From JAKVAV01 sp047632755 (GTDB taxonomy: Bacteria > Bacteroidota > Bacteroidia > Flavobacteriales_D > Cryomorphaceae): a stretch of 64,000 nt of DNA. The notes beneath the pieces are model-generated. The model worked only from the letters and a program-made list of their open reading frames with translations, searched no databases and had not been told where the DNA came from. The position numbers and the translations under genes are program-made. Where the stretch lies: the NCBI GenBank assembly GCA_047632755.1, contig JBLIDT010000005.1, positions 62,001 through 126,000 of the forward strand. Direction: 5' to 3'. Shown here one piece after another: positions 7,948-14,887 of this stretch. Position 1 is the first letter of the stretch, and each line of letters starts with the position of its first letter.

Positions 7948-9708
7948 CTATTCTAATCTCATTTCAGAAACCGAAGCGCCCGTAGGAATCATCGGGAAGA
8001 CGTTGCCCTCTTTTTCAACTCGTACTTCCAAGAAATAGGCCTCTTTACTCGCCATCATCTCCGCAACGGCCGCTTTGAGTTCTTCTCGTTTAACTACTCG
8101 TTTTGCCTCAATGGAGTAGCCTTTTGCAATCGTCACAAAATCGGGGTTAGTCATTTCAGTAGAGGCGTAACGTTTATCAAAAAATAACTGCTGCCATTGG
8201 CGCACCATTCCCAAAAACTCGTTGTTTAAAACCACTATTTTGACGGCAGTTTTTTGCTGAAAAATGGTGCCCAACTCTTGAATGGTCATTTGGTAACCTC
8301 CATCACCTATTATAGCAACAACTTCTCTGTCGGGAGCAGCCATTTTTGCACCGATCGCTGCAGGCAAGGCAAACCCCATCGTACCCAACCCACCCGAAGT
8401 AATGTTGCTCTTGGTGGTAGTGAATTCGGCATAACGACAAGCAATCATCTGGTGTTGACCTACGTCGCTCACAATTGCCGCATTGCCATTTGAACATCTA
8501 TTGATCTCTTTGAGCACTTCGCCCATAGTGAGGCCATCTTTTGTTGGATGGAGGTCACCTTTGATTACTTTGTCATATTCTAAGATGTAGAAATCCTTGA
8601 ATTTTTGATGCCAATCTTCGTGTTGATTTTCGTCGAGCAAAGGAATCAGCTTCGACAAACATTCCTTAGCGTCTCCCAAAACGGCTACATCGGTTTTGAC
8701 ATTTTTATCAATTTCCGACGGATCGATTTCAAAATGAATGACCTTTGCCTGCTTGGCGTAAGCGCTAAGATTTCCTGTAACGCGGTCATCGAAGCGCATG
8801 CCAATCGCAATTAGGACATCACACTCGTTGGTCAAAACATTGGGACCATAGTTCCCGTGCATTCCTACCATTCCTACGTTCAAGGGATGGGCTGTCGGAA
8901 TGGCTGAAGCGCCTAAGATAGTCCATGCTGCAGGTATCCCTGTTTTTTCAACGACCTGCTTTAGCTCTTCTTCAGCTCTACTCAAGATGACTCCCTGACC
9001 CCAAACAATTAGTGGCTTTTTTGCACCATTGATCAGCTCTGCAGCATTTGCTATTGCTCTATCGTCAGATTTAGGGATCGCAGTATAGCTCCTGACTCCT
9101 GTGCACTTTTCGTAAGAAAAGTCAAATTCTTCAAATTGCGCGTCTTTTGTAATGTCGATCAATACCGGCCCAGGCCTTCCGCTTTTAGCAATGTAAAAGG
9201 CCTTTGCCAATACTTTGGGAATATCGGATGCTTTAGTAACCTGATGATTCCACTTAGTTATAGGTGTTGATATACCTACGATATCCGTTTCTTGAAATGC
9301 GTCGCTACCAAGCAGATGCGAAGCCACTTGGCCTGTGATACAAACCATGGCTGTCGAGTCAATCTGAGCATCGGCTATTCCCGTAACTAAATTTGTAGCA
9401 CCGGGACCAGAAGTCGCAATGGCCACTCCCACTTTTCCTGAAATACGCGCATACCCTTGAGCGGCGTGTGTCGCACCTTGCTCATGGCGGGTCATTACGT
9501 GGTGTATCTTTCCCTGGTACTTGTACAATTCGTCGTAAACAGGCATTATGGCACCACCGGGATAACCGTATAAAATGTCGACACCTTCTTCGATCAAACA
9601 TCTAACAATGGCTTCGCTGCCCGAAATTCGAACTGTTGCCTTAGGCTTTTTATTATTCTCGGATAGAGTCACTTCCTCTATTCCCATTTGTGAAGCTTCC
9701 TTCTTCAT
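7948..9708 (-). CDS. ilvB: Acetolactate synthase large (catalytic) subunit
   Basis: Condenses pyruvate with pyruvate or 2-ketobutyrate, using TPP, FAD and Mg2+. The ATG at 9708 is preferred (586 residues); a TTG three codons upstream is also open. Visible: the N-terminal TPP Pyr domain with GYPGGAIMPVYDEL and its catalytic Glu region 'MTRHEQGA'; a central FAD/DHS domain; and the C-terminal TPP-binding motif 'IGDGGYQMT' through 'NNEFLGM'. Its small subunit follows directly. It lies 40 nt downstream of ilvD in the same operon. Confidence 0.97.
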   Translation of the reverse strand: MKKEASQMGIEEVTLSENNKKPKATVRISGSEAIVRCLIEEGVDILYGYPGGAIMPVYDELYKYQGKIHHVMTRHEQGATHAAQGYARISGKVGVAIATSGPGATNLVTGIADAQIDSTAMVCITGQVASHLLGSDAFQETDIVGISTPITKWNHQVTKASDIPKVLAKAFYIAKSGRPGPVLIDITKDAQFEEFDFSYEKCTGVRSYTAIPKSDDRAIANAAELINGAKKPLIVWGQGVILSRAEEELKQVVEKTGIPAAWTILGASAIPTAHPLNVGMVGMHGNYGPNVLTNECDVLIAIGMRFDDRVTGNLSAYAKQAKVIHFEIDPSEIDKNVKTDVAVLGDAKECLSKLIPLLDENQHEDWHQKFKDFYILEYDKVIKGDLHPTKDGLTMGEVLKEINRCSNGNAAIVSDVGQHQMIACRYAEFTTTKSNITSGGLGTMGFALPAAIGAKMAAPDREVVAIIGDGGYQMTIQELGTIFQQKTAVKIVVLNNEFLGMVRQWQQLFFDKRYASTEMTNPDFVTIAKGYSIEAKRVVKREELKAAVAEMMASKEAYFLEVRVEKEGNVFPMIPTGASVSEMRLE

Positions 9709-9748
9709 CCCTTCCAACTTTTAATTAGCACTAATAATCTATGATTGG

Positions 9749-11428
9749 TTAAAATTCATCTGTAACACAACCCTCTGATGCCGAGGATACTGTTTTGGCA
9801 TACTTATAAAGAACACCGCGGTCAAACTTGAGTTTAGGGGCTACCCAATTTTTTCTTCTTTTTTCGAGCTCTTCTTTCGACACCTCCAAATTAATGGTGT
9901 TCCTATGCGCATCCAAGGCTATGATGTCTCCATCTTTTACCAATGCAATGGTTCCTCCCTCTTGTGCTTCTGGTGTAATGTGGCCGACAACGAACCCATG
10001 CGTTCCACCAGAGAAACGACCGTCAGTGATCAATGCCACATCTTTTCCCAATCCTGCTCCCATTATAGCAGCGGTAGGCTTTAGCATTTCAGGCATGCCA
10101 GGACCACCTTTTGGGCCTTCGTAGCGTATCACTACAACGTCTCCTTTTTCGACCTTTCCAGCACCTATTCCTGCATTGGCATCGTATTCGCCTTCGAATA
10201 CCTTCGCTTTACCTCTGAAAGTTAGTCCTTCTTTACCGGTTATTTTGGCTACACTTCCTCTCGTTGCTAAATTGCCGTAGAGCATTTGCAAATGACCTGA
10301 AACCTTAATGGGCTTTTCAATGGTTTTTATTACATCCTGACCTTCCGTAAGGTCGTCTACCTCGGCTAGATTCTCAGCCAGTGTTTTACCTGTAACGGTC
10401 ATACAGTCTCCGTGAATCAGTCCTTTTCCCAGAAGGTATTTTAATACTGCTGGTATTCCTCCTACCGCATGGACATCTTCCATTAAATACTTTCCACTTG
10501 GCTTCAGATCCGCTAGAAAAGGAGTGTTATCGCTGATGTCTTGAAAATCCTTTAAAGTAAAGTCAATTTTGGCTGAACGCGCTATTGCTAGGAAATGCAA
10601 AACAGCATTGGTTGAACCGCCTAAAATGGTGATCAATCGAACGGCGTTTTCCAATGATTTTCTCGTAATGATATCCAAGGGTTTGATATCCTTTTCCAGT
10701 AGGAGTCGTATTGCCTCACCTGCTCTGATTGATTCAATCTTTTTCGCTTCGCTAAGAGCAGGGTTTGAAGAGTTGAATGGCAAGGCCATACCTATCGCTT
10801 CAATGGCTGAAGCCATGGTGTTGGCTGTATACATTCCCCCACAAGCACCCGCACCAGGACATGCTTTTTCCACTATGTTTTGGTATTCCGTCTCGCCCAT
10901 GGTTCCCGCTACTTTGCTGCCCCAAGCCTCAAATGCCGATACCACATCCAGTTTCTTTCCATTGTGAGAGCCAGAGTCAATCGTACCACCGTAAACGAGA
11001 ATACTTGGTCGATTCAATCGAATCATTGCCAATAAAGCACCAGGCATATTTTTGTCGCAACCAACTACAGTGATCAGTCCATCATAGCTCATTGCCTGAA
11101 CTACGGTTTCCATTGAATCAGCGATGATGTCTCTTGAAGGCAGAGAATACCTCATTCCGGGTGTTCCCATCGAAATTCCATCACTTACGCCAATGGTATT
11201 GAAGATGAGTCCAACAGTATCTTGGTTCAGGGTACCTTTTTTTACCAGTTTGGCCAGATCGTTGAGGTGCATATTGCAAGGATTGCCTTCAAATCCTGTG
11301 CTAGCGATCCCTACAAATGGTTTCTGAAGATCCTCTTTGGTCAATCCAATAGCATAAAGCATCGCTTGAGCCGCTGGCTGAGTTGGGTCTTGCGTGACAG
11401 TTTTACTGTAATGATTCAATTCTTTCAT
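9749..11428 (-). CDS. ilvD: Dihydroxy-acid dehydratase
   Basis: Dehydrates 2,3-dihydroxy acids to 2-keto acids, step 3 of the valine/isoleucine pathway. The 559-residue length is typical. Fe-S cluster cysteines are visible in 'GCDKNMPG' and 'CPGAGACGGMYTANTM', along with the C-terminal 'DGRFSGGTHG' motif. It is the first gene of the operon ilvD-ilvB-ilvN-ilvC, although enzymatically it acts after ilvC. The ATG at 11428 is preceded by a leader of about 120 nt that carries a perfect 9-bp inverted repeat (see separate entry). Confidence 0.97.
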   Translation of the reverse strand: MKELNHYSKTVTQDPTQPAAQAMLYAIGLTKEDLQKPFVGIASTGFEGNPCNMHLNDLAKLVKKGTLNQDTVGLIFNTIGVSDGISMGTPGMRYSLPSRDIIADSMETVVQAMSYDGLITVVGCDKNMPGALLAMIRLNRPSILVYGGTIDSGSHNGKKLDVVSAFEAWGSKVAGTMGETEYQNIVEKACPGAGACGGMYTANTMASAIEAIGMALPFNSSNPALSEAKKIESIRAGEAIRLLLEKDIKPLDIITRKSLENAVRLITILGGSTNAVLHFLAIARSAKIDFTLKDFQDISDNTPFLADLKPSGKYLMEDVHAVGGIPAVLKYLLGKGLIHGDCMTVTGKTLAENLAEVDDLTEGQDVIKTIEKPIKVSGHLQMLYGNLATRGSVAKITGKEGLTFRGKAKVFEGEYDANAGIGAGKVEKGDVVVIRYEGPKGGPGMPEMLKPTAAIMGAGLGKDVALITDGRFSGGTHGFVVGHITPEAQEGGTIALVKDGDIIALDAHRNTINLEVSKEELEKRRKNWVAPKLKFDRGVLYKYAKTVSSASEGCVTDEF

Positions 11429-11459
11429 GTGGAGCTTTACTTCGCTATACTTATTTCAC

Positions 11460-11484
11460 TTTTTGCATCTTTTCTATGCAAAAA
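11460..11484 (-). promoter_or_regulatory. Perfect 9-bp inverted repeat in the ilvD leader
   Basis: TTTTTGCAT (11460-11468) and ATGCAAAAA (11476-11484) are separated by 7 nt, 32 nt upstream of the ilvD start. It could be an RNA hairpin in the 5' UTR or a dyad operator. A loose promoter (TTTG, 17 nt, TATTATTG on the minus strand) lies just upstream of it, which would place the repeat at or just after the transcription start. It is AT-rich and has no U-tract after it, so it is not a terminator. The function is inferred only. Confidence 0.45.
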
Positions 11485-11550
11485 AATTAATTGGGGCAAT
11501 AATACTTCTAATATCCTAAATCAAACCAATCATTTCAAAAAAACACCACA

Positions 11551-12861
11551 TCAGAAAGTGGCTATTTTAAAATTCGCAATACCAAATTGACTTCCTTCAG
11601 TTTGCTGTAATGCAAGTAGGTAAATTCCGTCGGGGAGAGCTGAAGTGGAAATAGTATGCTTGCCCTCGCAGAGAATCTGACTAAAGACCAAACGGCCTGA
11701 GATATCAAATAAGCCAATTCGGTAATTCCCAGCTGGAAGCGCTCCAATTACCAATTGATCTGAACTGCAAAATACTTTCAGGCCAGAAATACTAGCATTT
11801 TGAGTTGAAACGGTCGCCCTTCGAATTCTGTAAACTGCATCGGTGACTTGAGCGTCAGTAGTCATGCCTCCAGCAATAATCCATTCATCATCTGCCACCC
11901 TGGCTATTCCCCTTAAATCCATAGCCGAAAAAGGTGAACCCTCAAAGAATGACCATGAGTTGGTGAATGAATTAAAGGTCCTGATCTCCTGGTGTGGCTG
12001 AACAACTGCACCTCCTGAATATGCTAATCCGTCAAAATTGTACGCTATCTGTGCCCCTCCTATCCACACCACTTCATCTCCGAAAGAGGTACAGGCCATT
12101 CGATAACCATCGGGTAGATCAGTATCCGGTTCGAGTGACCACAATATGTCTGTTGGATCCTCGGGATTGATAATCCCTTTGCGAAACTCGTTGGTCGCCA
12201 AAAAGTTGAATCCCGAAATCTTCGTCCCTCCATAGTAATAGATCGTATCGCCTATAATTGTTCCCGAAGCCCCAAACGCCTTAAAGCTGCTCGAATTTGG
12301 TATCGAGGTGGCAGCTGTCCAATTGTCAATGGAGGGATCATAGATTTGGACATCATCGACATTGGTATTTTGGCTCCAGCCAGTGATAACGAAGATCAGG
12401 CTATCACGCCACACCGCTTGAACTTGGTCATCAATCGGCACTGGGATATCGGCTCCATCCTCTAGCCAAGTATTTGCATCAGCATCAAAGCGATGAACCT
12501 TATTCGAGGTTTGCTCATTGAACCCTTCAAAAACGTGGTAGCCTCCGATCAGGTAAATAATGTTGTTAATGGTAGAAGCTCCTGCTGCTATTTTACCTTG
12601 AAAATCATCGACGTCAGGAAGTTGCGTCCATTGCTCAGTTACTGTATTGTACCGCCAAGATTTGAGGTGAATATCCTCAGGCTCTAATCCCTCAGAAATA
12701 CCCGTGAAGCTATAAACACAAAGAGAGTCGCCGACGAAGGCTTCAACAACAGCGTTATTGGAGACGGGTTCGGGCATAGAAGGGAGAATATCCCACTCCC
12801 AACCACCTTGGGAAGAACCCAGAATGGGGATGACTAAAACAAAGAATAAAAGGCGATGCAT
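11551..12861 (-). CDS. Secreted kelch-repeat protein with T9SS sorting domain
   Basis: 436 residues: a signal peptide (MHRLLFFVLVIPILGSSQG), then repeated kelch-type blades across about 20-345 (for example 'NIIYLIGGYHVF', 'DTIYYYGGTKISG', 'DEVVWIGGAQIA', 'DEWIIAGGMTT') that would form a beta-propeller, and a C-terminal T9SS sorting domain (about 360-436: 'GNYRIGLFDISGRLVFSQ' then 'LPDGIYLLAL'). It is predicted to be exported through T9SS and held or released at the surface. The ligand is unknown. The gene is transcribed toward ilvD, and its stop lies close to the ilv promoter region. Confidence 0.85.
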   Translation of the reverse strand: MHRLLFFVLVIPILGSSQGGWEWDILPSMPEPVSNNAVVEAFVGDSLCVYSFTGISEGLEPEDIHLKSWRYNTVTEQWTQLPDVDDFQGKIAAGASTINNIIYLIGGYHVFEGFNEQTSNKVHRFDADANTWLEDGADIPVPIDDQVQAVWRDSLIFVITGWSQNTNVDDVQIYDPSIDNWTAATSIPNSSSFKAFGASGTIIGDTIYYYGGTKISGFNFLATNEFRKGIINPEDPTDILWSLEPDTDLPDGYRMACTSFGDEVVWIGGAQIAYNFDGLAYSGGAVVQPHQEIRTFNSFTNSWSFFEGSPFSAMDLRGIARVADDEWIIAGGMTTDAQVTDAVYRIRRATVSTQNASISGLKVFCSSDQLVIGALPAGNYRIGLFDISGRLVFSQILCEGKHTISTSALPDGIYLLALQQTEGSQFGIANFKIATF

Positions 12862-12955
12862 GAATTTTGAAAATTTGAATCAAACAAAGCAAGTGTTTCT
12901 TTGCGGCAGTAACAAAAGATCGCAAGCAAAAACAAACCTTTCCTGAAACGAATCG

Positions 12956-12985
12956 TTGAATACTGAGTAAAAGATGATAGATTTG
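12956..12985 (+). promoter_or_regulatory. Bacteroidota-type promoter for the phhA leader
   Basis: A -33 element TTG (12956-12958), a 19-nt spacer, then TAGATTTG (12978-12985), an exact match to the Bacteroidota -7 consensus TAnnTTTG. The ATG of the leader peptide begins 4 nt later (12990), so transcription probably starts at or next to that ATG and the leader ORF would be translated from a leaderless RNA. The same TTG-N19-TAnnTTTG geometry occurs at 51237-51266. Confidence 0.65.
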
Positions 12986-12989
12986 AAGC

Positions 12990-13046
12990 ATGAATGTAGC
13001 AAAGACATATTATTACAGCCACGTCCCCATCGGGTTTATGCAGTAA
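12990..13046 (+). CDS. Tyr-rich leader peptide of the phenylalanine hydroxylase attenuator
   Basis: An 18-codon ORF encoding MNVAKTYYYSHVPIGFMQ. Codons 7-9 are TAT TAT TAC (13008-13016), a run of three Tyr, and a Phe codon lies at 13035. The ORF ends 22 nt before the terminator stem. It was found by reading the phhA leader and is too short for normal ORF calling. By analogy with pheL, hisL and trpL, the peptide is not the product that matters; ribosome position on the Tyr codons would set the RNA fold. Segment 13029-13035 inside the ORF is complementary to the 5' arm of the terminator. There is no proof of translation. Confidence 0.75.
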   Translation: MNVAKTYYYSHVPIGFMQ

Positions 13047-13053
13047 GTATGTC
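13004..13053 (+). promoter_or_regulatory. Alternative RNA pairings of the attenuator (protector and antiterminator)
   Basis: Two pairings compete with or shape the terminator. First, GACATA (13004-13009), overlapping the first Tyr codon, pairs with TATGTC (13048-13053). Second, ATCGGGT (13029-13035) is the exact complement of ACCCGAT (13069-13075), which is the 5' arm of the terminator, so it can act as an antiterminator. A ribosome stalled at 13008-13016 would break the first helix and leave 13029-13035 free. A ribosome that reaches the stop codon (13044) would cover 13029-13035 and let the terminator form. Confidence 0.7.
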
Positions 13054-13068
13054 AAAAAAACTTATTCC

Positions 13069-13097
13069 ACCCGATTCTTTTTGAATCGGGTTTTTTT
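13069..13097 (+). terminator. Intrinsic terminator (attenuator) upstream of phhA
   Basis: ACCCGATTC (13069-13077) and GAATCGGGT (13083-13091) form a perfect 9-bp stem with a 5-nt T loop, followed directly by a T run through 13097. It sits between the leader peptide and the phhA ATG (13112) on the same strand, so in its closed form it would stop transcription before the gene. The preceding gene is on the opposite strand, so this is not a readthrough stop for another plus-strand operon. Confidence 0.85.
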
Positions 13098-13111
13098 ATA
13101 TCCAAGAATTA

Positions 13112-13852
13112 ATGAAACAGAATTACAGCAAGTACATAGCGGAAGATTTTAAAGTGTGGAAAACCCTCTTTGAAAGGCAAATGAAGATACTTCCCGAACT
13201 AGCTTCTCAATCTTACCTTGAAGCGGTTGATTTGGTCGGCTTCAGATCTGACAAAATACCCGACTTCAAAGAAGTCAATGCGATTTTGAAGGAACAATCA
13301 GGTTGGCAACTTTCTGTAGTGCCTAACATCGTCCCGAATGAAGAGTTCTTTCCGCTTTTGTCCAACAAAACCTTCAGCGCTACCAGTTGGCTCAGGAAGA
13401 TGTCGGAATTGGACTACTTGGATGAACCAGATATGTTCCATGATGTTTTCGGTCACGTGCCTCTTCTGAGCAATCCAACTTTCTGCGCTTTCTTCAAAGG
13501 ATTGGCCGATATTGCAATGAAATACCTAGATGATCCTGAATCTATTGAGATGCTTGGTCGTATGTATTGGTTTACCATAGAGTTTGGACTAATAAGAGAA
13601 GATGGAATATTAAAAATCTACGGAGCAGGAATTCTCTCTTCTCATGGAGAAACAAAATTTAGCCTTTCTGATGAACCCGAACATCTTGAATTTGATGTAG
13701 CCTCTGTATTGGAGCAAGACTACGACAATATGAAGATTCAAGACAAATACTTCGTTATTGAGAGCTTCGAACAATTGTTCCAAAGTTTGAACAAGATCGA
13801 AAGATACGTTCAAGAAAAGGCAAAGAAGAGAACTCACAATACTGTAGTTTGA
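13112..13852 (+). CDS. phhA: Phenylalanine 4-hydroxylase
   Basis: Hydroxylates Phe to Tyr with O2 and a tetrahydropterin. The 246-residue protein is a bare catalytic domain, without the ACT regulatory domain of animal enzymes. The non-haem iron triad is clear: His110 and His115 in 'FHDVFGHVP' and Glu157 in 'WFTIEFGL'. It is preceded by an apparent Tyr-sensing attenuator (12956-13097), which would make the gene responsive to its own product. No pterin recycling gene (phhB) is adjacent. The downstream secreted thioredoxin-like gene is on the same strand but appears functionally unrelated. Confidence 0.95.
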   Translation: MKQNYSKYIAEDFKVWKTLFERQMKILPELASQSYLEAVDLVGFRSDKIPDFKEVNAILKEQSGWQLSVVPNIVPNEEFFPLLSNKTFSATSWLRKMSELDYLDEPDMFHDVFGHVPLLSNPTFCAFFKGLADIAMKYLDDPESIEMLGRMYWFTIEFGLIREDGILKIYGAGILSSHGETKFSLSDEPEHLEFDVASVLEQDYDNMKIQDKYFVIESFEQLFQSLNKIERYVQEKAKKRTHNTVV

Positions 13853-13926
13853 ACGACAATGGGTGTATGATTTTATAACTCCTCTTTCTTGGAGCGCGTT
13901 GAAACACTACTTTTGATTCAACACCG

Positions 13927-14652
13927 ATTATCAAACACCTTTATACCCTCATTCTTTTAATCTCTACTATACCTTCTATTGCTCAAGTTGTCAACCGCAC
14001 GGAAAAAAATTGCGAAGGCGAATCTCGTAGCATTTATCAAGTTGGTGATGGTGGCCTGCCGTTGCTCGTTGCCTCTAAAGGTTTTGATTGCAGCAATTGC
14101 CAAAATCAAGCTGATGATGTTATAGAATTTGCTCAAGCAAATACTGGCACCGTTCAAGTATGGGCCGCTATGATCAATCTTTATTCTTCAGCTACACCGA
14201 CTTGCCAAAACATTTTGAACTGGAATTCAACCTATTCTTGGGATGAAACCATCTTTTCTTTTCTTGATTTGGATGAGCATTGGTTATTAACGGGAACACC
14301 AATTTATTACGTAATCCATCCGTCTACTCGCGAAATCGTTTATCAAGGGTCTAATTTCTCGATAGCCTCATCCACCGCCTTAAGCCTTAGTACTACAAGC
14401 GTGAGTAATGAAATGAGAAACGGAGGTTTCCGTGTTTATCAGGGAGATCGAGGTATTGTGGTCACTAAGCCTTCAGATCTCAAAGGAGAATTGAGAATCT
14501 TCAATATCGTTGGGCAGGAAGTGTTCTCAGCACTGCTGACTGCTGAAACGGATCAGCTTGCGCTGAACTTCAAACCGATTGATGGAATTTATATCGGCAG
14601 CATCTATTCAAAGGGTATTCGATTGAGTACAAAATTCATTTTCAAGAATTAA
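13927..14652 (+). CDS. Secreted thioredoxin-like protein with T9SS sorting domain; start codon non-canonical or lost
   Basis: The reading frame is open from 13903 (after a TGA at 13900). It encodes a textbook signal peptide (IIKHLYTLILLISTIPSIAQ), a thioredoxin-like domain with CSNC and the phrase 'GTPIYYVIHPSTREIVYQG', and a T9SS sorting domain from about residue 165 ('GELRIFNIVGQEVFSALL', 'DGIYIGSIYSKG'). No ATG, GTG or TTG precedes the signal peptide; the codons there are ATT (13927) and ATC (13930). Either a rare ATT/ATC start is used, or an ATG was lost by mutation or sequencing error. The first TTG, at 14062, would remove the signal peptide and part of the fold, so I reject it as the native start. 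Coordinates use ATT 13927 (241 residues). Confidence 0.65.
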   Translation: MIKHLYTLILLISTIPSIAQVVNRTEKNCEGESRSIYQVGDGGLPLLVASKGFDCSNCQNQADDVIEFAQANTGTVQVWAAMINLYSSATPTCQNILNWNSTYSWDETIFSFLDLDEHWLLTGTPIYYVIHPSTREIVYQGSNFSIASSTALSLSTTSVSNEMRNGGFRVYQGDRGIVVTKPSDLKGELRIFNIVGQEVFSALLTAETDQLALNFKPIDGIYIGSIYSKGIRLSTKFIFKN

Positions 14653-14887
14653 TTTGTGTTCGTTCTCCACACCCCCTCTATTCCCATCATCCATTTATAG
14701 CGTGGAATACATGATTCGTCTTCCGTAAGTCGACATACATCTAAATTTTTGATCCTGAGCTAGTTTGATTAAATTGCAACATGAAAAGAGTTGTGAAGCG
14801 AGCAAATCCTAGGAGTCACCTTATCGTATTAAATAGCTAAACACGGAGATAAGTCTAATAATCTAACAGATAGAAAAGACGAAAGAA

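Noticed and set aside
11505..11553. Minus-strand short ORF encoding MWCFFEMIGLI upstream of ilvD as an Ile/Leu leader peptide
   Set aside because: Only two Ile and one Leu codon, no run, and no terminator with a U-tract between it and ilvD. It also lies over the kelch gene end and upstream of the likely promoter.
14780..14840. Short ORF MKRVVKRANPRSHLIVLNS upstream of the histidine kinase
   Set aside because: No ribosome-binding or promoter support, no hairpin after it, and no codon run that would suggest sensing.
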